Assembly (NCBI GenBank): GCA_028291455.1
Contig: JAQGHY010000044.1
Coordinates: forward strand, 1 to 34,006
DNA length: 34,006 bases
Source: Rubritepida sp.
GTDB lineage: Bacteria; Pseudomonadota; Alphaproteobacteria; Acetobacterales; Acetobacteraceae
Direction: 5' to 3'
Positions within the stretch are counted from its first letter, which is position 1. Every line of letters starts with the position of its first letter. The position numbers and the translations under genes were made by a program. This document shows positions 1-7,796 of this stretch, in pieces. Below the pieces are notes generated by a model, which worked only from the letters and a program-made list of their open reading frames with translations, had not been told where the DNA came from and made no database searches.

Positions 1-44
1 AACACCCCCGCGGGATCAGACGGCCGGCTGGCGCACGCGCCCGG

Positions 45-1217
45 TTGCGGCTGTTGACCTTCAGCACGCTCTACCCCAACGCGGAGCAGCCGCATCATGG
101 CGTCTTCGTGGAGAACCGGCTGCGGCATCTCGTCGCCAGCGGTGAGGCCAGCAGCACGGTGCTGGCGCCCGTGCCGTGGTTCCCCTCGACATCGCGCTAC
201 TTCGGCCGCTGGAGCCGCTACGCCGCCATCCCCCTGCGTGAGGAGCGGTATGGCCTGGCGGTGCATCATCCGCGCTTCGCCGCGGTGCCGGGGCTCGGCA
301 TGTTCACCGGCCCGCTCGCGCTCTATGCAGCCGCGCGTCGGGCGCTGGCGCGGATGCTGGCGGAGGGGACGCGGTTCGATGCGATCGACGCGCATTACCT
401 CTACCCCGACGGGATCGCGGCTATCCGCCTCGGGCACGAATTCGGGCTGCCCGTAGTGCTGACCGCGCGCGGTTCCGACACGAGCCAATTGCCACAATAC
501 CGGCTGCCGCGCCGCCTGATCCAGGCCGCGCTGCACGAGGCGACGGCGCTGATCGCGGTCAGTGCGGGACTGAAGGAAGGGCTGGTGGCGCTGGGCGCCC
601 CGCCGGACAAGGTCACGGTGCTGCGCAACGGCGTGGATCTCGACGTCTTCCGCCCGCCCGCCGATCGGGTCATGGCACGCGCGGCGCTTGGGCTGGATGG
701 GCGCCCTGTGCTGCTCTCGGTGGGGCATCTGATCGAACGCAAGGGCCATGACCTGATCATCCGCGCCCTGCCGATGCTGCCGGACCATCTGTTGCTCATC
801 GTCGGCGAGGGGCCGGAGCGCAGCGCGCTGCAGACGCTGGCCGAGCGGCTCGGCGTCGCGGACCGGGTGCGGCTTGTTGGCGCGCAGTCGCATGGGGCGA
901 TGCAGCGCTTCTACGGCGCCGCCGATGCGCTGGTCCTGGCCTCCAGCCGCGAGGGCTGGGCGAATGTCCTGCTCGAAGCGATGGCCTGCGGCACGCCCGT
1001 GATCGCGAGCCCGGCCTGGGGCAGCCGCGAGGCGGTCGCCGCGCCGGAAGCGGGGCTGGTGCTGGACGAGACGACGCCCGACACGATCGCCGCCGGTGTC
1101 CGCCGCCTGCTGGCCGCACCGCCCTCCCGCGCGGCGACCCGCGCCTATGCCGAGGGCTTCGGCTGGGCGGAGACGACGGCGGGGCAACTGGCCCTTTTCC
1201 GACAGGTGGTGGGATGA
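45..1217 (+). CDS. GT4 glycosyltransferase, WlbH/TuaC-like
   Basis: Retaining GT-B glycosyltransferase expected to add a sugar from a nucleotide donor to the lipid-linked EPS repeat unit on the cytoplasmic face of the membrane. The N-terminal acceptor half begins with the family-typical MRLLTFSTLYPN and HGVFVENRL. The C-terminal donor half (from about residue 215) has LLSVGHLIERKGHD, GEGPER and the E-x7-E-like ASSREGWANVLLEAMACG, with GTPVIAS after it. The length of 390 residues is normal for GT4. The listed start is TTG with no clear Shine-Dalgarno, and the reading frame stays open to the window edge, so the true start may lie slightly upstream or translation may be coupled to an upstream gene. 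The stop overlaps the next gene (ATGA), implying co-translation. The family call is secure; the sugar specificity cannot be read from sequence. Confidence 0.9.
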   Translation: MRLLTFSTLYPNAEQPHHGVFVENRLRHLVASGEASSTVLAPVPWFPSTSRYFGRWSRYAAIPLREERYGLAVHHPRFAAVPGLGMFTGPLALYAAARRALARMLAEGTRFDAIDAHYLYPDGIAAIRLGHEFGLPVVLTARGSDTSQLPQYRLPRRLIQAALHEATALIAVSAGLKEGLVALGAPPDKVTVLRNGVDLDVFRPPADRVMARAALGLDGRPVLLSVGHLIERKGHDLIIRALPMLPDHLLLIVGEGPERSALQTLAERLGVADRVRLVGAQSHGAMQRFYGAADALVLASSREGWANVLLEAMACGTPVIASPAWGSREAVAAPEAGLVLDETTPDTIAAGVRRLLAAPPSRAATRAYAEGFGWAETTAGQLALFRQVVG

Positions 1218-3259
1218 AGCTGACACGCCGGCATGCCATGGCTGTAGTGCCCTTCGCGGCGGTTCCTGCCTGCCAGGGTTATGCGCAATCCGCGGCATCG
1301 TTGCCCTGCGCCTCGCGGCCCGGCGATATCGTCGGGCTGGTGCTGGAAGGCTCGGGCGCACCGGCCGGCACCGTGACCGTCTTCGGCCAGAGCTTCCGCC
1401 AGGGTGACCTGCCGCGTAACGCCTTGCCCGGTGCGCGGACGGAGGACGGACGGCCGCTGACGGTCCAGTGCGACATCAAGACCCGCCACCCCGACGGCTC
1501 CGCGCGCTTCGCCGTCATGGCGCTGGCCGCCCCAGCGCTCGCCCAGGGCGCGCGGGCCGGTGTAGTGCTCACGCGGGAGGGCCAGGCGACGGGTCCGCTG
1601 GACGCGGCACCGCTTCTCGCCCGGCATCGGGCGGAGCTGTCGATCGGCGAGCAGCGAATGGATCTGATCGCCTTGCTGCGCACCGCGTTGGCCGACCCCG
1701 CGCTGCGGCCCTGGCAATCCGGGCCGCTCGCGATCCAGGCGCGGGTCATGGTGCCGGTCACCGGTCTTGCCGTGACCTCGATGCGCCTCGTCGCGGACCT
1801 CTCCGTGCGGGCCGATGGCAGCTTCTGGGCCGACCTTTGGATGCGAAACGACGGCGCCATGCGCGCCGGCGGCGGGGCCAGCCCGGCCTATACCTTGCGC
1901 GTGACGCTGGATGGCCGGGACGCGCTGCGCGCCGACATCGCGCGCCAGCACCAATACACCGGTTGGGGCCGGCTGCTGGGCACCGGCCCGGTGCCGCCCT
2001 CGGTACGGGCGGATGCGGCCTATCTCGCCGATGTCGGCGCCGTGCCGCGCTACGATCTCGGTACCGGCGTGGCGCCCGCGGTGCTCGCCACCATGGGCGA
2101 GGCCGCGCGCACCCCGGGCTGGTCCGCCCCGCTGGGGAACCGCTTCATCCAGCAGGACATGTCCGGCACCGGAGGAAGGCCCGATATCGGGCCCGCCACG
2201 CAATCCCAGGCGGCCTGGCTCATGACCGGGGATCCCCGTGCCGCCGCCTTCGCCATCGGCCAGGCCGAGGCGGCAGGTTCCATTCCCTGGCATTTCTGGG
2301 ACGGCGCCTGGATGGACACGCGCCGCTGGCCGCGGCTGTGGACCGACGGGCGGGGCGGGCCGCCGCCCGGTGGGCTGCTGCAGCCGATCGCCGCCGATAC
2401 CGGCTGGAGCCTGGACTCCGCGCATCAGCCCGATCTCTCGACCGTGCCCTATCTGCTGACCGGCCGCCGCGCCTTCCTGGATGAGATGCAGGCCCAAGCG
2501 AGCTGGAGCGTGCTCGGCCAATGGACCGGCACGCGCGGCACGCCCGACCGGCCGGGCCTGGCGGAGGGCGTGAACATCATTCGCGGCACGCAGGTGCGCG
2601 GCGCCGCGTGGTCGCTCCGCCAGCTCGACGGCGCTGCCTGGGCCAGCCCAGACGACGACGCGATGGTGCCCTGGCTGCGCGCCACGGCCGGGGCCAACTG
2701 GGCCTGGCTGCGCGCACAGCTTCCGGCCTGGACGGCGACGCAGGGCGAGGCGCATGGCTGGATCCCCGGCGAGTACGGCACGCCCGGCCTGCTGCCGCCC
2801 TGGCAGCAGGACTACTTCGCCTCCACGGCCGCCGCCGCCGCCAGGCGCGGCAATGCGGATGCGGGGGCTGTGCTGGCCTGGATGGGCAATTTCCTCGTCG
2901 GCCGCTTTCTTGCCGACCGGCGTGGCTTCCCCCGCAACGACGGCGCTGCCTATCTGCTGGCGATCCGGGCCGATGGCAACGCCGGCGCGCCCTTTCGGAG
3001 CTGGGCGGAAATCGGCCAGGCGACCCGTGCCCGCGGCCTGTCCAACGGCGACGGCTGGAGCAAGACCGGCGGCGACTACGCGCAGCTCGCCTTGGCATCC
3101 CTGGCGATGCTCTCGGATGCGACGGGAGGCGGCGAAGCGCGCGTGGCGTGGCAATGGCTGCGCGCATCCGGCGCGCCCTTCATCAGCCAGGATGCTTTCC
3201 GGCGCGACCCCATCTTCAACATCGTGCCGCGCGGCGAGGCCCGTTCAGCCTGCCGCTGA
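1214..3259 (+). CDS. Secreted protein of unnamed family; putative glycan-active (RIFT barrel plus helical barrel)
   Basis: A 681-residue exported protein. The N-terminus MKLTRRHAMAVVPFAAVPAC has a twin Arg and a hydrophobic core, which suggests a Tat or Sec signal; VPAC is a weak lipobox. From about residue 50 to the end it is clearly homologous to residues 5-655 of the 1275-residue protein at 20448. Both share DIKTRHPDGS / DVKTRYDDGS, RGAAW, GEAHGW, PPWQQDYFAST, NFLVGRF and RDPxF. The early pattern (FGQSFRQGDLP, then KTRHPDGSARFAVM) resembles the N-terminal RIFT barrel of PcRGLX/YetA-like exo-rhamnogalacturonan lyases. The Trp- and Ala-rich remainder would suit an alpha/alpha barrel. That fold link is inference and no catalytic residue is proven. 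ATGA overlap with the upstream glycosyltransferase ties it to EPS; trimming or modifying the polymer in the periplasm is the likely role. Its 3' end overlaps the convergent GT2 gene by 15 bp. Confidence 0.75.
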   Translation: MKLTRRHAMAVVPFAAVPACQGYAQSAASLPCASRPGDIVGLVLEGSGAPAGTVTVFGQSFRQGDLPRNALPGARTEDGRPLTVQCDIKTRHPDGSARFAVMALAAPALAQGARAGVVLTREGQATGPLDAAPLLARHRAELSIGEQRMDLIALLRTALADPALRPWQSGPLAIQARVMVPVTGLAVTSMRLVADLSVRADGSFWADLWMRNDGAMRAGGGASPAYTLRVTLDGRDALRADIARQHQYTGWGRLLGTGPVPPSVRADAAYLADVGAVPRYDLGTGVAPAVLATMGEAARTPGWSAPLGNRFIQQDMSGTGGRPDIGPATQSQAAWLMTGDPRAAAFAIGQAEAAGSIPWHFWDGAWMDTRRWPRLWTDGRGGPPPGGLLQPIAADTGWSLDSAHQPDLSTVPYLLTGRRAFLDEMQAQASWSVLGQWTGTRGTPDRPGLAEGVNIIRGTQVRGAAWSLRQLDGAAWASPDDDAMVPWLRATAGANWAWLRAQLPAWTATQGEAHGWIPGEYGTPGLLPPWQQDYFASTAAAAARRGNADAGAVLAWMGNFLVGRFLADRRGFPRNDGAAYLLAIRADGNAGAPFRSWAEIGQATRARGLSNGDGWSKTGGDYAQLALASLAMLSDATGGGEARVAWQWLRASGAPFISQDAFRRDPIFNIVPRGEARSACR

Positions 3260-4237
3260 GTGCCAGGAGCCGAGCCGCAGCAGCACCGCCGCCGCAGCCG
3301 AGCCGAGCGGAGGCGGCAGCATCGCCACCGCCCGCTTCACGCGCTGCGCCCGACCGCGCTCCCGGTCCGGCAGTGCCGTGAAGATGCTCTGCACGGCGGC
3401 GAAGTCCCGGCGGGCGAAGGCGGTGTCCAGCGCCTCGCGCCGGCGCTGGCCGACGCTGGCCGCGATCTCGGCCGCGTAAGGCCGCAGCGAGGGGCGCTGG
3501 GCCAGCACATGCTCGAGGATCGCGGCGTCGCCGAGGTTCATCGCCTGCACGTCGCCCGAATAATTCGTCCCATGCTTGCGGATGCCGACCAGCGGCCGGC
3601 GCACCACGCCGAGTGGGGCATGTTCGGCCAGCCGCAGCATGGTGGCGAAGTCGGTGCCGACCACGCGGCCCACGCTCTCGTCCCAGCCGCCGATGCTGAG
3701 CAGGAACTGCCGCTCGGCCACGAGGCAGGAGGGGAAGAAGGGCTGGAAGCGGATCAGCCGCTCCACGATCGGCCAGTCGAAGGCCGCGCGGTCGCCCCCT
3801 AGCTCACGCATTCCCGACCAAAAGCCGGGCGGGGCTTCGGAGAATTTGTCGCCGGCCTGCCATTGCCCGTCGCGGACGATGCGGAAATTGGCGAAGGCCG
3901 CGCGCAGCTCCGGCTCGGCCTGCCACAGCGCCTGCATCTCCTGAAGCAATTCCGGATGCCAGAGGTCGTCGCTGTCGCAGAAGGCGACGAGGTTGCCGCT
4001 CGCGGCGGCGAGGCCGCGGTTGCGCGCCGCGAGATCACCGGAATTGGGAATGGTCCGCAGCGTGACGCGGGGCGCGTATTGCGTCACCAGCTCCGCCGTA
4101 CCGTCGGTGGAGCCGTCGTCCACGACGATCACCTCCTCCGGCGGGCAGGTCTGGGTCAGCACCGCATCCAGCGTCTCCGGCAGCAGATGCGCCCGGTTGA
4201 AGCTGGGGATGACGACGCTGACGCTGCGGTGGGCCAC
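3245..4237 (-). CDS. GT2 family glycosyltransferase
   Basis: Inverting GT-A glycosyltransferase, 330 residues, cytoplasmic, likely adding one sugar of the EPS repeat. The N-terminal nucleotide-binding motif is VSVVIPSFNRAHLLPETL, followed by VVDDGSTDGT. The metal-binding DXD is in FCDSDDLWHPELL at about residue 90. The start is GTG at 4237, only 2 bp after the TGA of the upstream FkbM gene, with no strong Shine-Dalgarno, so translational coupling is likely. It is the last gene of a three-gene minus-strand operon (GT2, FkbM, GT2). Its end overlaps the convergent gene at 1214-3259 by 15 bp, leaving no room for a normal intergenic terminator. Family assignment is firm; donor and acceptor are unknown. 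Confidence 0.9.
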   Translation of the reverse strand: MAHRSVSVVIPSFNRAHLLPETLDAVLTQTCPPEEVIVVDDGSTDGTAELVTQYAPRVTLRTIPNSGDLAARNRGLAAASGNLVAFCDSDDLWHPELLQEMQALWQAEPELRAAFANFRIVRDGQWQAGDKFSEAPPGFWSGMRELGGDRAAFDWPIVERLIRFQPFFPSCLVAERQFLLSIGGWDESVGRVVGTDFATMLRLAEHAPLGVVRRPLVGIRKHGTNYSGDVQAMNLGDAAILEHVLAQRPSLRPYAAEIAASVGQRRREALDTAFARRDFAAVQSIFTALPDRERGRAQRVKRAVAMLPPPLGSAAAAVLLRLGSWHSAAG

Positions 4238-4239
4238 AA

Positions 4240-5184
4240 TCAGCGCGTCCGGCGGAAGACCAGGTCGAGGGTGCCGGAATCCGTAGGGCCCAGCGGCGCC
4301 GTGAGCGCGCGCAGCTTCTCGATGTAGAAGCGCCCTTCATAGGGGTTCTCGATCTCGAAGGGCTCGAATCCCGCCTCGGCGAAGATCGCGAGGAAGGCAT
4401 CCAGCGAACCACCGAACTGCGCCAGCGCCTCGGGATTCACCTCGACCAGGATTTCCACGTCGGACCGCAGCCGGGGCAGCACGTCGCGCATGCCCTGGAC
4501 GACCAGCCATTCGGCGCCCTCGACATCGATCTTGATCAGCCGGGCCGCCAGCAGCGCCGACATCGGAACGATATCGGTCAGGGGCCGGCCTTCCACGGTG
4601 GCCTCGCGCAGGGCGCCGGTGCGCGTGGCCTCGCTCGGCACGATGGTGGTGCCGCCGAGATTGGTGCCGTCGTGCAGGTACACCGTGACCTCGCCGGGCT
4701 TGTCGGTCGCGGCGAGGTTGTAGGTGCGGACGTTATGGATGTCGTTGGCGGCAAGGTTCTCGCGCAGCCGCTTGTGGATCCACGGCGATGCCTCCACCGC
4801 ATGCACCTCGCCGCCCTGGCCGCCCGGCCCTACCAGGCTGGAGGCGAGCAGGGCATGGGTGCCGACATTGGCGCCGATATCGATCACGACGTCGCCCGGC
4901 TTGAGGGCCGCTCGGTAGATGGCGGTGATGGCCGGCTCCCAGACGCCGAAGAAGTAGAGGAAGCCGTGCACGCTGTCGGGGAAGCTGCCCTGAAACCGGG
5001 CGCCGAAGCGCGACCGCGCCTCGATCTCCAGCTTACGCCAAAGGATGTGGCGCCGGACGACGCTGTCCCACAGGCGCAGCTTGCCGAAGCTTCCGGGCAT
5101 GTGCTGGAAATAGGCGCGCAGCCCGGCGCAGGCGGCGCGGATGGCGGCGGTCTTCAGGCCGAGGGGAATGGTGGTCATGGTCAT
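4240..5184 (-). CDS. FkbM family SAM-dependent methyltransferase
   Basis: A 314-residue methyltransferase, probably O-methylating a sugar of the EPS or its lipid-linked precursor. SAM-binding motif I is VVIDIGANVGTHALLAS and the acidic ribose contact follows in HAVEAS. The FkbM signature is LIKIDVEGAEWLVVQGM. The ORF track opens at 5265, but the ATG at 5184 is preferred: it overlaps the stop of the upstream GT2 by one base (TGATG), a typical coupling arrangement, and the extra 27 N-terminal residues in the track are an out-of-frame reading of the GT2 gene. A second ATG lies 6 bp further in. The next gene begins 2 bp after its stop. Position between two glycosyltransferases supports a role in glycan decoration. 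Confidence 0.9.
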   Translation of the reverse strand: MTMTTIPLGLKTAAIRAACAGLRAYFQHMPGSFGKLRLWDSVVRRHILWRKLEIEARSRFGARFQGSFPDSVHGFLYFFGVWEPAITAIYRAALKPGDVVIDIGANVGTHALLASSLVGPGGQGGEVHAVEASPWIHKRLRENLAANDIHNVRTYNLAATDKPGEVTVYLHDGTNLGGTTIVPSEATRTGALREATVEGRPLTDIVPMSALLAARLIKIDVEGAEWLVVQGMRDVLPRLRSDVEILVEVNPEALAQFGGSLDAFLAIFAEAGFEPFEIENPYEGRFYIEKLRALTAPLGPTDSGTLDLVFRRTR

Positions 5185-6173
5185 CACACGCCCCGCACGG
5201 TAAAGCGTTCGGCCGAGCTGTAGCGCGCGGCACTGTCCGGCGCGGCAGCCGGGCCTCCTGCCCAAAGACGCAGGAATAGCAGGAAGTCGCCCGCCTCACG
5301 CGGATCGATGCTCCAGCCGCGCAGCGCCACGCCCAGCGCCCGCATCCGGTTCCCGGCCATGAGGTTGTTGAGCGCGAGGCCCTTGGTCGCGCTGTAGCGG
5401 GCCCAGCGGATCTCCCGGCGGTAGGGGCGCAGCATCGGGTCGCGCGCGGCGACGCTGTGCATGCGCAGCGATGCTGGGGCCAGGCGCCGAGCATCGGAGG
5501 TGAGGCCCGGGCCGCCGCGCCGCCAGCCATAGCCGTCGGCATCCAGGTAGAACAACGGTGCCTGGGTCGAGAGCTTCGCCAGCAGGAGGAAGTCCTCGTA
5601 GTAGGAGATGCCTTCCGCGAAACCGCCGATGGCGTCGGCGAGCTCTCGCCGGACCAGCGTGGCGCCCAGGTGGATATGGAAATTCGCCAGCAGCATGCGG
5701 GTGAGTGCCGGGCCCTCGAGGCGCTGGACGTCGCTGCCGAGCTGGATGCCGCCGGGGCAGGTGAAGCGGCGCGCCGGCTCCGAAAGGCCGTTGGGCATGA
5801 CGAGGCGGTGGCGCGCGCCGATCCAGCGCGCCTGCGGATGGGCGGATACCAGGGCCTGGAGGCGGGAGATATGGCCCGGCAGCCAGACATCATCCGCATC
5901 GAGGAAGCCGATCCATTCCTCGCGGGCCGAACGCAGCCCCGCGTTGCGGGAGCTGGCGGGGCCGAGATTCCGCGGATTGTGCAGCAGGACGACACGCCGA
6001 TCGGCCGCGGCCAGGGCGGCCATCGCTTCTATCGTATCCGCGCGGCGCGAGGCGTCGTCCACCAGGATTAGCTGGCCGACGGCACCGGACCGGTCGTCGA
6101 GGACGGAGCGGGCGGCGGCGATCAGGAGATGCGGCGGGCTGTCGAAGACGGGACACACGATACTAATCCGCAT
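5184..6173 (-). CDS. GT2 family glycosyltransferase
   Basis: Inverting GT-A glycosyltransferase, 329 residues, first gene of the minus-strand operon. The motifs are MRISIVCPVFDSPPHLL, LILVDDASRRADT, RNLGPASSRNAGL and the DXD region GFLDADDVWLPGH. The ORF track starts at 6200. The ATG at 6173 is chosen because the protein then begins with the family-typical MRISIVCPVF and a Shine-Dalgarno (GAGGAG in AAGAGGAGC) lies about 9 bp upstream. The gene is transcribed away from the AT-rich divergent region shared with the epimerase gene. Its stop overlaps the FkbM start. Role: addition of one sugar to the EPS repeat; specificity unknown. Confidence 0.9.
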   Translation of the reverse strand: MRISIVCPVFDSPPHLLIAAARSVLDDRSGAVGQLILVDDASRRADTIEAMAALAAADRRVVLLHNPRNLGPASSRNAGLRSAREEWIGFLDADDVWLPGHISRLQALVSAHPQARWIGARHRLVMPNGLSEPARRFTCPGGIQLGSDVQRLEGPALTRMLLANFHIHLGATLVRRELADAIGGFAEGISYYEDFLLLAKLSTQAPLFYLDADGYGWRRGGPGLTSDARRLAPASLRMHSVAARDPMLRPYRREIRWARYSATKGLALNNLMAGNRMRALGVALRGWSIDPREAGDFLLFLRLWAGGPAAAPDSAARYSSAERFTVRGV

Positions 6174-6404
6174 CTTCAAAGCTCCTCTTGAATGGTGCAT
6201 TCTTATTAGCCAACAAATCTCGAATTATCAAATGAAAATCGAATATGCATGTATAAACTGCAGGTAAAAAACCTTAATTAGAGCGATAATTAGAATAACC
6301 AAAAAGATAATTGAAGTAAATAAGATGAATATACACGATTTATACTTGTAAAGATTAGCGTCACAGTGCTTGTTGGGGTCATCCTGCAAGAGGGTTTTAG
6401 AGAC
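6174..6404. promoter_or_regulatory. AT-rich divergent promoter region
   Basis: About 230 bp separating the divergent GT2/FkbM operon and the epimerase gene, with far lower GC than its flanks (long A/T runs such as TTATCAAATGAAAAT). On the plus strand a -10-like TATACT lies at 6341-6346, about 60 bp before the epimerase ATG, but no convincing -35 is spaced to it. AAGAGGG at 6388-6394 is the epimerase ribosome binding site. The minus-strand GT2 ribosome binding site lies just inside the left edge. No ORF was found. Promoters for both operons are expected here; the exact sites are not proven. Confidence 0.55.
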
Positions 6405-7493
6405 ATGGCACAGCTTCTGGTGACGGGTGGGTGTGGCTTCATCGGCTCGCACCTCTGTGAGGCGCTGCTGGCCCAGGGCCACCAGGTCCGCGTGCTGGAC
6501 GACCTCTCGACGGGATCGCCGCGTAACCTCGCCCCGGGCGCGCGGCTCATGGTCGGCAGCGTGAACGATGCCGACGCTGTCGGCCGTGCCATGGAAGGTG
6601 TGGACGGCTGCTTCCACCTAGCCGCCATCGCCTCGGTCCAGCGCAGCACGGAGGCATGGCTCGCCTCCCATCGCTGCAACCTCTCAGGCGCGATTGCGGT
6701 GTTGGAGGCGGCCCGTGCAGGGCGGTCGCGCATTATTCCCATCCCGGTGGTCTATGCTTCCTCGGCCGCGGTCTACGGCATGCCGCTGGCCTGCCCGCTG
6801 GATGAGGACGCGGCGCTCCGCCCGCTTTCGGCCTATGGCGCGGACAAGCTGGGTTGCGAGCTGCATGCCCGCGTGGCCGGGCTGGTGCATGCGGTGCCCA
6901 CGCTCGGGCTGCGCTTCTTCAACGTCTTCGGTCCGCGGCAGGATCCGCTATCGCCCTATTCGGGCGTCATCTCGATTTTCTGCGAGCGCCTCAGCCGGCA
7001 GCAGGGCATCGCCATCCACGGCGACGGCGGCCAGACGCGCGATTTCGTCTTCGTCTCGGATGTGGTGGCGGCGCTCATCGGCGCCATGGGCGCGGCCAGC
7101 CTCGAAGCCCCGGTCTTCAACGTCTGCACCGGGCGGCCGACCTCGGTGCTGGAACTGGCGAAGATGATCGGCGAAGTTTGCGGCACGCAGCCCGCTATCG
7201 ACTACCTGCCCACGCGGACGGGCGACATCCGCCATTCAGTCGGGTCCATGCGGCGTGCCCGCGAGGTGATGGAGCTCGCGCCGTCGTTGGCGCTGGAAGC
7301 CGGGCTGGGCCGGGTTATCGACTGGCTGCGGGCGGGATCGCCGGGCCTGGTGGCGCCGCTGGTCACCCTGCGGCGGCGGGGCAAGACCTCCGGACGCTTC
7401 GTCGCGTCTTCGCCCGCGGCGCGGGAAGGATCAGCCCTGCCACCACCCCAGCAAGCGGGCGATGCCCATCCACAGGGCCACCGAGAGCAATAG
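6405..7493 (+). CDS. NAD-dependent epimerase/dehydratase (GalE/WbpP-like)
   Basis: Short-chain extended dehydrogenase acting on a nucleotide sugar, most likely a UDP-hexose 4-epimerase supplying EPS precursors in the cytoplasm. The Rossmann motif TGGCGFIGSHL is at the N-terminus, SSAAVYG precedes the catalytic YGADK (YxxxK), and RFFNVFGPRQDP is the typical substrate-binding region. The ATG at 6405 is preferred over the track start at 6366 because MAQLLVTGG is the usual beginning and AAGAGGG lies about 10 bp upstream. The protein is 362 residues. The family core ends near residue 315, and the final ~50 residues (Pro/Arg-rich, ending QGHREQ) look non-homologous and overlap an antisense small ORF. 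The tail may be a read-through after loss of an earlier stop. Substrate assignment is inference. Confidence 0.85.
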   Translation: MAQLLVTGGCGFIGSHLCEALLAQGHQVRVLDDLSTGSPRNLAPGARLMVGSVNDADAVGRAMEGVDGCFHLAAIASVQRSTEAWLASHRCNLSGAIAVLEAARAGRSRIIPIPVVYASSAAVYGMPLACPLDEDAALRPLSAYGADKLGCELHARVAGLVHAVPTLGLRFFNVFGPRQDPLSPYSGVISIFCERLSRQQGIAIHGDGGQTRDFVFVSDVVAALIGAMGAASLEAPVFNVCTGRPTSVLELAKMIGEVCGTQPAIDYLPTRTGDIRHSVGSMRRAREVMELAPSLALEAGLGRVIDWLRAGSPGLVAPLVTLRRRGKTSGRFVASSPAAREGSALPPPQQAGDAHPQGHREQ

Positions 7494-7547
7494 GATGACG
7501 CCGAGGGAGAGGCGCCACGACAAGCGTTGCGTCGTTCTCAAGGCCAC
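7431..7547 (-). CDS. Candidate 38-aa single-span membrane protein
   Basis: Antisense to the odd C-terminal tail of the epimerase gene. From a GTG at 7547 the frame reads MALRTTQRLSWRLSLGVI and on through a strongly hydrophobic stretch (VILLLSVALWMGI) to the ending ARLLGWWQG. A basic N-terminus, one transmembrane span and a Trp-rich end are typical of tiny inner-membrane proteins. No clear Shine-Dalgarno precedes the GTG, and the ORF track extends this frame far upstream as an asnB shadow. It is not recognised as a named family. The call rests only on composition and on the poor fit of the overlapping epimerase tail. Confidence 0.35.
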   Translation of the reverse strand: MALRTTQRLSWRLSLGVILLLSVALWMGIARLLGWWQG

Positions 7548-7796
7548 ATGCCGAACTTCGGGCGCGTGGCTGCTCCCAGAGATCGTCCCGACACCCGAGT
7601 CCTCCGAACGTTCATTCGACGAGGACGGTGGCGACGGTTTGCGAAATCTCCAAGTCAAATCTCGCCAGGGAGTAGATCTCTTCAACACGAAAATACTTCC
7701 GCGATATATTCGTAGACGAAGCAGTATAGCAGATCGACAACTGGAAATTCGTAAAATTATTCGACACTTATCTGAAGAATCAGCGGGGTAATCTAC
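7548..7796. promoter_or_regulatory. Intergenic region upstream of the amidotransferase gene
   Basis: The gap between the epimerase stop (7493) and the amidotransferase ATG is about 300 bp. The first half keeps high GC; the second (about 7660-7790) is AT-rich with GATATATTCG and AAAATTATTCG, as expected for a promoter. AGCGGGG ends about 7 bp before the ATG and is the likely ribosome binding site. The track ORF 7462-7791 through here has no recognisable domain and is not called as a gene. No firm -35/-10 pair could be chosen. Confidence 0.4.

Noticed and set aside
1145-3154. 669-codon minus-strand ORF
   Set aside because: Antisense shadow of the secreted protein gene; Arg/Gly/Ala-rich with no domain pattern, produced by high GC in the third codon position.
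6372-6389. TTGGGGTCATCCTGCAAG as a sigma-54 promoter for the epimerase
   Set aside because: GG to GC spacing is not the required 10 bases, and the start would fall at the ribosome binding site.
7462-7791. 109-codon plus-strand ORF before the amidotransferase gene
   Set aside because: No recognisable domain, starts inside the epimerase gene, and runs through a promoter-like AT-rich stretch.
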